64,000 nt of DNA, taken from positions 806,001 to 870,000 of the forward strand of contig CBDDPZ010000009.1 of the NCBI GenBank assembly GCA_965232575.1, written 5' to 3'. Both the position numbers and the translations under genes were made by a program. The notes below the pieces were generated by a model. That model made no database searches and was not told the origin of the DNA. It saw only the letters and a program-made list of their open reading frames with translations. Source of the stretch: Bin5 sp965232575. GTDB taxonomy: Bacteria > Chloroflexota > Anaerolineae > Caldilineales > Caldilineaceae. Shown here piece by piece: positions 1 to 9,407 of the stretch. The stretch's first letter is position 1; the number at the start of each line of letters is the position of its first letter.

Positions 1-69
1 GTTACTCTGGTGGCAATATTGCGCAGAGAGAATACGGGACAAGTGGTCTTGGAAATTGAGGATGCATGA
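1..69 (+). CDS. C-terminal end of an upstream gene (partial)
   Basis: The first 22 codons are open in frame 1 and end at TGA 67-69 (ending VVLEIEDA). This would be the tail of a gene starting left of the window. The peptide is too short to assign a family, and no start is visible. The 119 bases up to the next gene hold no convincing terminator. Confidence 0.35.
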   Translation, partial: VTLVAILRRENTGQVVLEIEDA

Positions 70-188
70 TTGGCGTTCTCGCTGCAGAACAGACTTTTTG
101 TTTCATCTCGACATAGCAAGGCTGGTTTCCGGAACAAGAGACCGAGTCATTCACTTGCTCGGCTATAGCCTATAGGAGCAGATTCCCC

Positions 189-1712
189 ATGAGAGCTGTG
201 ATGGTCATGTTCGATACGTTGAACCGGCACATATTGCCGCCTTATGGCTGCGACTGGATCCATGCACCGAACTTCACTCGCCTGGCCGAGCGGACGGTAA
301 CATTCGACAACTGCTATGTGGGCAGCATGCCCTGCATGCCGGCGCGGCGGGAGTTGCATACCGGCCGCTACAATTTTCTTCATCGCAGCTGGGGACCGCT
401 TGAGCCTTTCGACGATTCAATGCCGGAGATTCTGTCAGAAAACGGAATCTACACGCATCTCAGCACCGACCATCAGCACTATTTCGAGGATGGCGGGGCA
501 TCCTATCACACGCGCTACGACAGCTGGGATTTTCATCGCGGCCAGGAAGGAGACGCCTGGATCGGGCAGGTGGCAGATCCGGAAGAGCCGAAAAACATCA
601 ACCGGACTTCCTCCTCCAGCCTCCGGCCTCCCCGACATGGAGCCAAGCGTCGGGCTGGGGATACGTCTCGCCAGGACTGGGTCAATCGGGCGGTTATGGA
701 CAGTGAGGAGAAACAGCCGCAGGCGAAAACCTTCGCCGCCGGTTTGGACTTTATCCGCCGCAACCACGAGGAGGACAACTGGTTCCTGCAAGTGGAGACC
801 TTCGATCCTCACGAACCATTCTTTACCCAGCAGAAATACAAGGATCTCTATCCGCACGAATACAACGGCAAGCTTTTCGACTGGCCTTCCTATCGCAAAG
901 TGGAGGAAACAGAGGAAGAAGTGCAGCACTTGCGCTACGAATACGCGGCGCTGCTCAGTATGTGCGACGAATACCTGGGTAAAGTGTTGGACCTGATGGA
1001 TGAGTTGAACATGTGGGAAGACACAATGCTGATCGTGTGTACGGACCACGGCTTTCTATTGGGAGAGCACGACTGGTGGGCCAAAATCGTGCCGCCATTC
1101 TACAATGAAGTTGCCCACACGCCGCTCTTCATCTGGGATCCCCGCAGTCGTTTGGCCGGCGCCCGCAGGGCGCAGCTGGCGCAGATGATCGACCTGCCGG
1201 CGACTCTTCTGGAGTACTTCGGCGTCGACATTCCGTTGGACATGGAGGGGATCCCGCTAGGGGAGGTCATTGCGGAGGACACGCCGACGCGCGATGCTGT
1301 CCTGTTCGGTGTGCACGGCGGCCATGTGAACATAACGGATGGGCGCTACGTTTACATGCGCGGGCCGGTCGACCCGGCGCAGAACGAACCGCTATGCAAC
1401 TACACTTTGATGCCCAACCACATGCGGGACCGTTTTGATGTTGGGGAGCTGCAGGACATCCAGTTGGCAGAACCGTTCTCGTTCACCAAGGATTGTCGAA
1501 CGATGAAGATCGCTTCTCGACCGGTCTTGGATGCTCCCCCACGATACACGATGCTGTTTGACCTGGAGATGGACCCGGGGCAAGAGAAGCCCATTGACAA
1601 TGTGGCCGAGGAGGCCCGATTGTCTGCGCGTATGGCAGAACTCATGCAAGCCAATAGCGCGCCGCCGGAGCAGTTCGAGCGGCTGGGTCTGGCGGTTCAA
1701 GCGTCCAATTAG
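189..1712 (+). CDS. Sulfatase (formylglycine-dependent, alkaline phosphatase superfamily)
   Basis: 507 residues. The N-terminus has the metal-binding VMFDTLNRH segment. At about residue 49 the CMPAR motif fits the C-x-P-x-R signature, where the Cys is converted to formylglycine by a separate enzyme. Further on, TDHGFLLGEHDWW is the usual metal-site segment of type I sulfatases. No signal peptide is visible, so a cytoplasmic enzyme is likely. It would hydrolyse sulfate esters, probably on sugars; the substrate cannot be read from the sequence. AGGAG at 174-178 supports the ATG. A second sulfatase and a uronate-type dehydratase lie on the opposite strand 3-8 kb away, which suggests a sulfated-sugar breakdown locus. 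Confidence 0.88.
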   Translation: MRAVMVMFDTLNRHILPPYGCDWIHAPNFTRLAERTVTFDNCYVGSMPCMPARRELHTGRYNFLHRSWGPLEPFDDSMPEILSENGIYTHLSTDHQHYFEDGGASYHTRYDSWDFHRGQEGDAWIGQVADPEEPKNINRTSSSSLRPPRHGAKRRAGDTSRQDWVNRAVMDSEEKQPQAKTFAAGLDFIRRNHEEDNWFLQVETFDPHEPFFTQQKYKDLYPHEYNGKLFDWPSYRKVEETEEEVQHLRYEYAALLSMCDEYLGKVLDLMDELNMWEDTMLIVCTDHGFLLGEHDWWAKIVPPFYNEVAHTPLFIWDPRSRLAGARRAQLAQMIDLPATLLEYFGVDIPLDMEGIPLGEVIAEDTPTRDAVLFGVHGGHVNITDGRYVYMRGPVDPAQNEPLCNYTLMPNHMRDRFDVGELQDIQLAEPFSFTKDCRTMKIASRPVLDAPPRYTMLFDLEMDPGQEKPIDNVAEEARLSARMAELMQANSAPPEQFERLGLAVQASN

Positions 1713-1723
1713 GAGAGGAACTG

Positions 1724-1762
1724 AAAGAAAAAGCGCCGTACACACATGTCGTGTGTCGGCGC
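1724..1762 (-). terminator. Rho-independent terminator of rplS
   Basis: GCGCCG-(T)-ACACAC at 1733-1745 pairs with GTGTGTCGGCGC at 1751-1762. On the minus strand the stem is followed by TTTTTCTTT (complement of 1724-1732). It lies between the convergent sulfatase and rplS genes and best fits termination of rplS; it may also stop the sulfatase transcript. Confidence 0.7.
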
Positions 1763-1830
1763 AATTTCGAATAGAAAAATTCTCTGCGAAGATCGCGTTG
1801 GGTCGTCCCCGGATTTGCCGGCGAGCCAGT

Positions 1831-2193
1831 CTAAACGCTTATGAAGCGTTTCTCCTTTAGACGTGCAGATTTTCCCTGCCGGTCCCGCAGGTAGTAAAGT
1901 TGCGCCCGGCGAACTTTGGTCTTGCGTAGCACCTCGACCTTATCCACGTTCTTGCTGTAAAGAGGAAAAGTACGCTCTACACCGACGCCGTGTGAGCCTG
2001 TGCGGCGTACCGTGTAGCTGGCGCCCGCGTCATTGCCCCCGCGCATCGATATCACAACCCCTTGAAACACCTGAATACGTTCGTTGCGTCCTTCGGTGAT
2101 ACGCTGGTGAACGCGCACTGTATCACCGGGATCGATTTCCGCCATGCCCTCGGGCAGCTCAGGCTGCAGAGAGGCCATCAATGCATTTGTCAT
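1831..2193 (-). CDS. rplS: 50S ribosomal protein L19
   Basis: 120 residues, normal for L19. Family segments include DTVRVHQRITEGRNERIQVF, VVISMRGG, a GVGVERTFPLYSK-type stretch, and LYYLRDRQGKSARLKE at the C-terminus. L19 sits at the 30S-50S interface of the large subunit. The gene stands alone here, without the trmD, rimM or rpsP neighbours often found with it. A purine-rich Shine-Dalgarno (AAGGTGG) precedes the ATG. About 170 bases of leader separate it from the nearest promoter-like sequence, and a clear terminator follows. Confidence 0.96.
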   Translation of the reverse strand: MTNALMASLQPELPEGMAEIDPGDTVRVHQRITEGRNERIQVFQGVVISMRGGNDAGASYTVRRTGSHGVGVERTFPLYSKNVDKVEVLRKTKVRRAQLYYLRDRQGKSARLKEKRFISV

Positions 2194-2373
2194 CTTTTGC
2201 CACCTTCTATCTCTTACATTGCCATCGCCGGAACCGGCATGGCTCCTTCTTGAGCCACAGGCGCCCTTGTTTCGCTTTCACCACATACACTGGGCCCACC
2301 AACCGAATTCGGCAATCAATTTGAACCTAGGGGGGCAATCCCTCCAATGCGTCTGGTAAGCACACAGCCTCGC

Positions 2374-2402
2374 AGTCTACCACAAGGGCAGACCCAAACC
2401 AA
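2374..2402 (-). promoter_or_regulatory. Candidate sigma-70 promoter for rplS
   Basis: On the minus strand, TTGGTT (2402-2397), a 17-base spacer and TAGACT (2379-2374). It would give a leader of roughly 170 bases before the rplS ATG. The hexamers are only fair matches. The leader has G/C runs near 2325-2345 that could fold, but no known ribosomal leader motif was recognised. Confidence 0.35.
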
Positions 2403-2411
2403 ATTTCGACG

Positions 2412-3449
2412 CTACAATTCTTCACGAACGATATGTACGCCCTCCACCATGTTTTTCAGCTTCTGCCTCGCGGCCCAGCGGGCAGTTTGACTGAGTCCGC
2501 AGTCTGGCGCGAAGGCCAGACGGTCGGCGGGTACGAACTCCAGGCAACGGCGGACTGTGGCAGCGACGTGCTGAGGCGATTCGATGAAGTAGCTCTTCAC
2601 GTCAATGATTCCAACCGCCGCGTCTCGTTTTTCGGCGATAAGTCCGATCACTTCGAGCTCCGCATACTCCCGGTTCGCCATCTCTACGTGAATCTCGTCC
2701 ACTTCCATCTTCAGAAAGGCAGGAAACATCGGCGCGTAGCGCCGGAATCCGACCGGATGGCCCTTGTAGTTGCCAAAGCAGAGATGGGTCGAGAGCCGGC
2801 ACCTGCCCACGACCGGCTCCACCGTTCGGTTGAAAATGTCGACGAAGCGGGCGGGATCTTCCCGGTAGGCGTAGCAGCTCATCGAAGGTTCATCTACAGT
2901 AAGCTCCCGGCATCCGGCCTCGACCAGATCCTCCAACTCCTTGCGTACGATCGGCAGGAGTGCCTCAGTCACAGCATAGCGGTCAGGGTACTGCCCATTG
3001 GGCAGCAGCCGGCCGCTGAGCGTATAGGGCCCGGGCACGCTTGCTTTGAGTGTGGGACTCCCTTCTGAGACCGGCGCAAGCCGCTTCAGGCGCAGGAATT
3101 CTTCCACTGCGCCAAGTCCGTTCGGCGCTGAAAGTTCGCCAACGATCGCGTGTTTGCCGCGCTGGTCGTGTGCCGGGGGTCCCCAGCGCCGCGGCGAGGC
3201 CGGCTCCGGCTGGATCCCTTCAAGGTATCCATAAAAGGAAAGATTGAAGTCCAGTCGGGTCTGTTCACCGTCGGTGATGACGTCGGTTCCCGCATCAAGC
3301 TGGTCGTGTACGGCTGCCACGACCGCGTCGTCAACCAGTTCGGCAATGTCGTCGCTGCCGAACTGGTCCAGGTGCGCGCTGGCAAACTCCAGCCACGCGG
3401 GAAAAGGATAGCTGCCTATGACGGTTGTGCGAAGCGGTATGGGTTGCAT
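2412..3449 (-). CDS. MetE-like (cobalamin-independent methionine synthase C-terminal family) protein
   Basis: 345 residues, matching only the C-terminal catalytic barrel of MetE, so it is a short MetE-like protein and not full 750-residue MetE. It begins TTVIGSYPFPAWLE and has DAGTDVITDGEQTR. The zinc ligands are visible: STHLCFGNYKG (His, Cys), EMANREYAELE (Glu) and FAPDCGLSQTAR (Cys). Such short proteins transfer methyl groups to thiols; the methyl donor and acceptor are not known here. It is the last gene of a minus-strand run with a SIS protein, a sulfatase and a UxaA-type enzyme, which leaves its role in that group open. Confidence 0.8.
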   Translation of the reverse strand: MQPIPLRTTVIGSYPFPAWLEFASAHLDQFGSDDIAELVDDAVVAAVHDQLDAGTDVITDGEQTRLDFNLSFYGYLEGIQPEPASPRRWGPPAHDQRGKHAIVGELSAPNGLGAVEEFLRLKRLAPVSEGSPTLKASVPGPYTLSGRLLPNGQYPDRYAVTEALLPIVRKELEDLVEAGCRELTVDEPSMSCYAYREDPARFVDIFNRTVEPVVGRCRLSTHLCFGNYKGHPVGFRRYAPMFPAFLKMEVDEIHVEMANREYAELEVIGLIAEKRDAAVGIIDVKSYFIESPQHVAATVRRCLEFVPADRLAFAPDCGLSQTARWAARQKLKNMVEGVHIVREEL

Positions 3450-3526
3450 AGTGCAGTCGAGTTGGACAGGAATCCCTTGGATTCTCTCAGGTCCTTGGGA
3501 CTCCGCACAATTATCCGATTACTTAG

Positions 3527-4297
3527 TCAGTCCCCGTAAACTCGGCGAACTCGGCGGCGGTAATCGTCGTAAGAAGCGTCAAACTTGGCAGCCGACGCGT
3601 CGCCGGAGAAAACGCTGCTGGAAAGGACGAGAGGCGGCTTGCCGCGCCCGGTCAGGCCCGCGGCCACCTGGCACTTGATGGCGTTCACGACCGCAGCTGC
3701 GCCGACTGTCGACCCAGGTCCGACCGGATCTTCGAGCCCCTCGACGGTAACCATGGCGTCGCCGGCGGGGGTACAGTTGTCGATTGATACGTCGGCGATG
3801 TCCAGGAGCCTTTTGCCGCTGCTATGTTTCGGCGCCGACGCATTGCAGTGCTCGACTGAGACGACTGCTACTACGGGTAAGTCCAGCGCCTTGGCTTCCA
3901 GCGCCATCTCTACGACGACTTCGTTGACACCGCTGTTTGAGAAGATCATGAAACTGTCCGGCGGACGCAGCACGAAGTTGCGCAGGATCTGCCGGGCAAA
4001 TCCCTCTACATGCTCGATGAACATTGCCTGGCGTTGTCCATTGGCGCCGACGACCTGGTTGTGAAAGGTCAAAGACAGTTCAACGATAGGATGAAATCCC
4101 GGAAATGAGCCGTGACGGGGATATATCTCCTCGATAAACATACGCGAGTGGCCTGTACCGAAAAGATGCACAAGGCCCTCCGAGGCAATGGTGTCGATGC
4201 AAATGTCAGCAGCTCGCTGAATGTTTTCTGACTGGGTGGCGACAATGCGGCCCAATATGGCTTGAGCTGCGTCCAAATAGGCAGATGCTGGATTCAA
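3527..4297 (-). CDS. SIS-domain phosphosugar-binding protein (UPF0309-like)
   Basis: 256 residues with one SIS fold. LVHLFGTGHSRMFIEE is the first sugar-phosphate loop and FMIFSNSGVNEVVVEMA the second, with the conserved Ser-rich turn. C-terminal half: VSVEHCNASAPKHSSGKRLL. The length and order fit the UPF0309 group of putative phosphosugar isomerases or binding proteins. It follows the sulfatase by 79 bases on the same strand, so it may isomerise a sugar phosphate made by that cluster. The exact sugar is unknown. Confidence 0.8.
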   Translation of the reverse strand: MNPASAYLDAAQAILGRIVATQSENIQRAADICIDTIASEGLVHLFGTGHSRMFIEEIYPRHGSFPGFHPIVELSLTFHNQVVGANGQRQAMFIEHVEGFARQILRNFVLRPPDSFMIFSNSGVNEVVVEMALEAKALDLPVVAVVSVEHCNASAPKHSSGKRLLDIADVSIDNCTPAGDAMVTVEGLEDPVGPGSTVGAAAVVNAIKCQVAAGLTGRGKPPLVLSSSVFSGDASAAKFDASYDDYRRRVRRVYGD

Positions 4298-4376
4298 AGT
4301 GTGTCCCGTCCTCCTATGTCTGACTAAGTACAGGTCGCGCGTTCTTCGCGTTTCGCAGGGCCTATCCCCGTTTCAG

Positions 4377-5747
4377 TCACCAAGTAAAGGGAACCGTCCC
4401 CGTTTCATCCAGAGGATAGCCCCAGTTTTCGATATAAGTCTCGCCAGGCAGGAATTCATCGCCGCGGTCATCCAATTTGCGTTGGAGTTGCGACTTCAGT
4501 TCCGCTTGCAGAGACTCTACTTCGGGGCGGTTAACCAGGTTTTTCAACTGGAAAGGATCGGCTTCGTTGTCATAGAGCAGCCAGGGACCGTCTAGATCGC
4601 GCGCGTAGGTGTGGGTCCGCGTGCGAATACCTCGGTACTCGCGGCCCCCGTCACGTCGCAGAAACTGTCCGAAGGGATGGGGGCAATAGATAAGGGCGGC
4701 GCCCCCGCACGGATCCTGGCCACCCTCGATCGCGGCCGAAAAATCATTGCCCTCGACCGTATCGGGAATGGCAATTTCGCAAAGGGATAACAACGTAGGC
4801 AGTATATCGGGGGTATCGAGCAGCGCATCGATCTCTCGACCTTGCCATCCGAAACGCCGCGGCCAGCGCAGCAGGAAAGGCACCCGGATCGACTCCTCCC
4901 AGGGCCGCTGCTTCTTGACCTCTCCCTGGGAACCAAGCATATCACCGTGATCAGATGTAAAGACGAAAATCGTGTTTTCCGCCAAGCCCTCTTCTTCAAT
5001 GGTTTGCAGCAGCGCGCCGAGGCAATCGTCAAGGGCAGTGCAGTGGGCATAATAGCCAGCGATCCACTCGCGGGCATCGCCAGCCATCTCAGAGGGCACG
5101 TTGGGTCTCGGTTCGATGTCATCGGGATTGTAGAGTTTTCGATAGGCTGCTGGCGCCGTTTCATAGGGCGCGTGGGGAGGACCCCATGAGAGGACGAGTA
5201 GAAATGGCGTGTCGGGCTTGCCGTCGCCGTCCTCGCGCCCGCGGGATCTCAAAAAGGCCTGCACATCTTTGGTCTGCTCAATTGCGTCGTAACCCTCCCA
5301 GGTCAACGTCTGGTCAGAGTCATCCGCGTAGTATCTGGAGTTGTTGTAGTCATGCGTGCATTCCAGCGCCTTCCAGTAGTCGAAGCCCTGGCGGCTCTCA
5401 GGAGGAATGTAATTGCTCCGCCCGCGGCCGTCCACATGCCATTTGCCCACATAAGCGGTATCATAGCCGGTCGCCTTGAAGAGTTTGGCCATTGAGACGG
5501 CATCGTCGGCCAGATGGACATCATTAACGAAGACCCCGTGGGTCAATGCATGCTGACCGGTCAACAAACAGGCGCGTGCCGGGCAGCAGACGGGAATCCC
5601 GGCCACGGCGTGCGTAAAGTTGACGCTCTGGGCGGCCAAACCGTCGAGATGAGGCGTCAGGACCTGTCGGTTACCTGCGTATCCTGTATCCTGCGCCCGC
5701 CACTGATCGGCGAAGACGTAAACGACATTAGGACGGTCTTGAGACAT
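4377..5747 (-). CDS. Sulfatase (arylsulfatase / choline-sulfatase-like)
   Basis: 456 residues, no signal peptide. The N-terminal metal site reads PNVVYVFADQWRAQD. CCPAR at residues 54-58 is the formylglycine motif (C-x-P-x-R, modified Cys expected at 54), followed by LLTGQ. FTSDHGDMLGSQGEVKKQ is the second metal and sulfate site. It starts 27 bases after the UxaA-type gene and precedes the SIS gene, so co-transcription is likely. Only about a quarter of the length resembles the 189-1712 sulfatase closely, so the two probably act on different bonds. Substrate not determined. Confidence 0.9.
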   Translation of the reverse strand: MSQDRPNVVYVFADQWRAQDTGYAGNRQVLTPHLDGLAAQSVNFTHAVAGIPVCCPARACLLTGQHALTHGVFVNDVHLADDAVSMAKLFKATGYDTAYVGKWHVDGRGRSNYIPPESRQGFDYWKALECTHDYNNSRYYADDSDQTLTWEGYDAIEQTKDVQAFLRSRGREDGDGKPDTPFLLVLSWGPPHAPYETAPAAYRKLYNPDDIEPRPNVPSEMAGDAREWIAGYYAHCTALDDCLGALLQTIEEEGLAENTIFVFTSDHGDMLGSQGEVKKQRPWEESIRVPFLLRWPRRFGWQGREIDALLDTPDILPTLLSLCEIAIPDTVEGNDFSAAIEGGQDPCGGAALIYCPHPFGQFLRRDGGREYRGIRTRTHTYARDLDGPWLLYDNEADPFQLKNLVNRPEVESLQAELKSQLQRKLDDRGDEFLPGETYIENWGYPLDETGTVPFTW

Positions 5748-5774
5748 TGTTTGGGCTCTTTTGCGTGTTGGCCG

Positions 5775-8525
5775 TTAAAGTGAAACACCGAGCAGACCGC
5801 GCGTAAACTGGAAGTCGATGTTACCTGCGCGCATCGCTTTGGGTTGGTGTTTTCCTTCCAGCGTTTGCGCTATCAAGCTCGCCAAATCCTGGGGCCAGGA
5901 TTCGGGATCGCTTTCGAGTACGGCGTCCATGTCTTCGGCGAACTGCATCGCTGTGCAATCGGCGGTAGTTACCTGCAGCACCGGCACCAGCGGATGGCCC
6001 TCAATCGGGTGGCTACCCACATACGCCAGAATCGCCTCAACGCCCGCTCCGCCGAGACCGGTCAGAGTTTCGGCCCAGTGTTCGGTGGGAGTCTCCATCA
6101 CGTGGAGACCGTTTCGCCCGGCAGCGTCAGCCAGAGACTGCCCGTAAGCAAGAGTGGGTAAGTGCGGGCCGTCGCCAATACTCTCATCAAGAAACGGGGG
6201 TGATGAAAGAAGCGACGTATTTTCAGGCAGTACGACGGTACCGCCTCCGGCCACTATGGCAGCCGCCAGCCGACCCAATTGCTGAGAAACCGTGGGCGGC
6301 GGCATTCCGGCGCTGAGAAGCCCGACTCGCACTGCAGATACACCGGCCACCGTCTGCTCCGGCGCCTCTGCACCGGCCAGTCGCTGTTCAAACCAGGCAT
6401 CGACCTTTTCCAACACCGCGTCGATCCCACCATCCAGTTGGATGCTGGCCCAACCAAATTGGTCCAGGTCCATCCCGTGTTCTTCCAGCTCGTGGCGGAA
6501 ATAGTCGTTGTGTGTCTTCTCGCAACCATGCTCCAGGAGCAGCGTCTCTGCGGCCTGTGGGTGTCGCAGATAGCCCAGTACAGTACGTACGTAGAGATCG
6601 CCGGTATGTCCGCCGGAGAATCCGCAACCTTCCGTGTGGGCAAGTGCAACAAACCGCCTGAGAGGCGTTGCTGACCCGCCGCCAGCGGCGTATCTGCGAT
6701 TGAGCCGGGCGGCCGCGATCTGCCCGATCTGGCCAGAGCAGAGGCTGGTCGGCAGAATCAGTCCAATGCGGTCGGCGACCGGCCCGGTTGGCGTCGAAAA
6801 TGCGGGATACGCAAAATCGAGTTTAGGCGCGGCGGACGAACGACGAATCGGCAATGCGCGCCCTGCCGGCTTCGGCCGACCACTGATCTCTTCTACGCGG
6901 CCTGGTCCCGTCTGGCGCCAGTCCCGCCACAACTGCACCTGTGCATGGCCGGCTTTCTCTCCCACGGTTCGCTCTCCAGATGCGGCGCGCACCGTCAGAT
7001 CGAGCGTCTCGGCACCGAGTTCGTCCATCGGCGTACCGTCCAAATACAGGCCCGCGTTCACGTCCATATCCCGGCTCAGCAGTTCAAATCGACGCGTTGT
7101 GGTCACGATCTTTATGGTCGGCACAAACGGGAAGTTGGTGATTGAACCGTTTCCCGTGACGAAGTAAATCATGTTACAGCCAGATGCCACCTGACCGGCA
7201 ATACTCTCCAGGTCGTTGCCTGGGCTGTCCATAAAGTAGTAACCGGGCTCCTTCATCGGCCCGCTATAGGGGATGACATAATCGAGACGCACGTCCGGAT
7301 GTCTCTTCATCGCCGCCCCAATCGACTTCAGGACGATATTGTACAGCCCGCGATATTTGTTGCCGCCGGATGGATTGCCCGCCGCAGAATGGCCGTGCCA
7401 GGCAACCCGTTCCTGGAAGCGCTCAATCGCATTTAGAAATTCGGCGGCAGTACTCGCTTCGCGCACATTTAGCATAATGTAGGGCTCGGCGCCGATCAGT
7501 TCGTCGGTTTCTGCCAGGTTGGCCGCGCCGCCGTAGCGAACCAGCTCGCGGGCTACCCAAGAGGCAAGGGGATTCCCTGAGATGCCGGAAAAGGCGTCTG
7601 AGCCGCCGCACTGTAGGGCCAGCTTCAGTTCGGAGAGGGGCTGAGACGTACGCGGAGTTGCGTTTACTACATCCAGCCAGCCCTGCACAATCGCTTCAGC
7701 CTGATCCAGTCCGGCCTGAAAGCCGCCTTTGAGGGTCAGGAAGGCGTGGTGAACTGCCTCCAGCGGGTAGGCGTTTTCCGTCAGAAACGTACGCAGCATA
7801 GCGTTATTCACGGGTTCGAGACCGTAATCTACGCACAGCACTGCCCCAACATTGGGGTGGGTGATGAAGCCGGCCAGCGTACGCAGTGTGGACTCCGTGT
7901 TGTTTGGGTTGTCGTGGCCGCCCTCCGTATGGGCAACTGCGACGACACCGTCAATGTTATTGAATCGATCGGCGACACCTGCGAAACGGGACTCTAACTG
8001 TCTGACGAATCCCCCCGTACGCGAGGAAGTTCCAAGCAGAATGATTGTATTTCGGGTTCCAACTCCCCTGCCTCCGGGACGGGCATATCCCTCAAAGTAG
8101 CGAGCTTCACTGTAGCGAGAAACCTGCCGGCCAGGCTGGAAGCTATTTGCGTCGAGATCATAGGCCTGAACGTGATCGGCGAAGTTTGGCTCACTCGGTA
8201 GCTCGAAGTCAAGCGCGCGTACACCGAGAGCATTGAGCATCTCGGCATTGCGTATGTATTCGCCTGGAGAAATCGAGCGCGTTGCCAGGCCAAACGGCAA
8301 CTCCCAAGAGAGTAGGGGACCTCCCTCCGGGATCGAGGCCACTGCGAAACGATGTCCTTCCATCGTAGTATAGTCCAAAGTCAGGACATCGCCGTTGAAT
8401 TCGATTTGGGCGCCCGCCGCCAGTGTACGCGTGGCGATGGCGACGTTGTCGCCGGGAAGCGGCAGGCGGGCTACCTCATGGAAGGGTAGCGGGGAAGCGG
8501 TCTGGGAATCGCGTGCTTGAGCCAT
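5775..8525 (-). CDS. UxaA-family dehydratase (altronate/galactarate type), enlarged
   Basis: 916 residues from ATG 8525, which has AAGGTGA just upstream; an earlier in-frame ATG at 8561 lacks one. Residues about 15-110 form a SAF-like domain, followed by GRGVGTRNTIILLGTSSRT, typical of UxaA/GarD enzymes that dehydrate sugar acids to 2-keto-3-deoxy acids. UxaA is normally near 500 residues. Here the middle domain appears twice: the first copy has HTEGGH and a degenerate VDYGLE, the second has the canonical HTEGCG and HGCEKTHNDYF. It heads a minus-strand run with sulfatase, SIS and MetE-like genes, which points to uronic or aldonic acid breakdown. The precise substrate is inferred only. Confidence 0.8.
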   Translation of the reverse strand: MAQARDSQTASPLPFHEVARLPLPGDNVAIATRTLAAGAQIEFNGDVLTLDYTTMEGHRFAVASIPEGGPLLSWELPFGLATRSISPGEYIRNAEMLNALGVRALDFELPSEPNFADHVQAYDLDANSFQPGRQVSRYSEARYFEGYARPGGRGVGTRNTIILLGTSSRTGGFVRQLESRFAGVADRFNNIDGVVAVAHTEGGHDNPNNTESTLRTLAGFITHPNVGAVLCVDYGLEPVNNAMLRTFLTENAYPLEAVHHAFLTLKGGFQAGLDQAEAIVQGWLDVVNATPRTSQPLSELKLALQCGGSDAFSGISGNPLASWVARELVRYGGAANLAETDELIGAEPYIMLNVREASTAAEFLNAIERFQERVAWHGHSAAGNPSGGNKYRGLYNIVLKSIGAAMKRHPDVRLDYVIPYSGPMKEPGYYFMDSPGNDLESIAGQVASGCNMIYFVTGNGSITNFPFVPTIKIVTTTRRFELLSRDMDVNAGLYLDGTPMDELGAETLDLTVRAASGERTVGEKAGHAQVQLWRDWRQTGPGRVEEISGRPKPAGRALPIRRSSAAPKLDFAYPAFSTPTGPVADRIGLILPTSLCSGQIGQIAAARLNRRYAAGGGSATPLRRFVALAHTEGCGFSGGHTGDLYVRTVLGYLRHPQAAETLLLEHGCEKTHNDYFRHELEEHGMDLDQFGWASIQLDGGIDAVLEKVDAWFEQRLAGAEAPEQTVAGVSAVRVGLLSAGMPPPTVSQQLGRLAAAIVAGGGTVVLPENTSLLSSPPFLDESIGDGPHLPTLAYGQSLADAAGRNGLHVMETPTEHWAETLTGLGGAGVEAILAYVGSHPIEGHPLVPVLQVTTADCTAMQFAEDMDAVLESDPESWPQDLASLIAQTLEGKHQPKAMRAGNIDFQFTRGLLGVSL

Positions 8526-8689
8526 TGCTTCACCTTCGCAGTGGGGAGACGGTTCTCTCAACTCCGATAGCCTAACACATTTGCCTGAATTTCACAGTTT
8601 CGAGGCACGCGGATAGGACAATTTACCACCACAATCTTGCATGGATCGGATAGGAGAAGTCTGTCCTGTCTCAAGATGGCTATGCGAAT

Positions 8690-9364
8690 TCAACTGCGGC
8701 CCGTCATCTCGGCGTCCAATTGTTCGAAATAGCGCACCATGAAGTCGTGCCGCTGCTCCCCAATCTTGCGAGCGGTTGGCGTGTAGAGCGTAGCCAGGAC
8801 TTGGCGCAGTTTGTACACGAATTCGTGGACGGGCGTATACTCGGGAGGGGCAGGTTGGGAAGTTTGCGGCGGTACTCCGGTCGCGGGCTGGCTCCAGAGA
8901 CGGTTTGCGTAGTTGCCGGCGTGGGCAAAGGCCCTGGCAACACCTATGGCCCCAATGCTGTCCAATTTGTCGGCGTCGTATAGACATTTCGCCTCCAGCG
9001 TCTGCGGCTGAACAGTGCGGTCACGGTACCGGTGGGCCTGGATGCAGTGGACGATGTTCTCGATGCGGGGCGCATCCATGCCGGCTGCGGACATGTATTC
9101 GGCGGCGAACTCGGCCGCGGCAAAGTGATGTGTCGATCGTCCTTTGCCTGAAACGGGCAGGTCGTGGAGGAGGGCGGCCGCGCGCACGATTTCGCTGTCC
9201 GCGCCTTCGGCATGCGCGATACGTATCCCCAACTGTGTTACCCGCAGAACGTGGTCAAAGTCGTGAGCCACGTCGCCGGACTCATATAGCTGACGGATTT
9301 TAGATTCGCTAAGTCTATCTGAGAAAGATGACTGACAGGGCGGGCCTTCCGTTGTTGCGACCAT
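8690..9364 (-). CDS. HD-domain metal-dependent phosphohydrolase
   Basis: 224 residues. AHDFDHVLRVTQLGIRIA supplies the first His and AALLHDLPVSGKG the His-Asp pair of the HD superfamily. CLYDADKLDSIGAIGVARAF supplies the later Asp, and HHFAAAEFAAEYMSAAG an intervening metal His. This order matches the YedJ/YpgQ-type group of nucleotide or phosphate-ester hydrolases. Substrate unknown. AGGA five bases before the ATG supports the start. It stands alone between the UxaA-type gene and a glycosyltransferase. Confidence 0.82.
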   Translation of the reverse strand: MVATTEGPPCQSSFSDRLSESKIRQLYESGDVAHDFDHVLRVTQLGIRIAHAEGADSEIVRAAALLHDLPVSGKGRSTHHFAAAEFAAEYMSAAGMDAPRIENIVHCIQAHRYRDRTVQPQTLEAKCLYDADKLDSIGAIGVARAFAHAGNYANRLWSQPATGVPPQTSQPAPPEYTPVHEFVYKLRQVLATLYTPTARKIGEQRHDFMVRYFEQLDAEMTGRS

Positions 9365-9407
9365 GAATTCCTATTCATCGGACTAAAGAGGGACAAGATT
9401 CAGGCTA

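Noticed and set aside
316..996. Long open frames overlapping the first sulfatase in other frames
   Set aside because: Basic, low-complexity translations inside a well supported sulfatase.
3470..3484. GAATCC-CTT-GGATTC palindrome upstream of the MetE-like gene as a SAM riboswitch part
   Set aside because: A 77-base gap cannot hold a SAM or cobalamin riboswitch and no conserved core was seen.
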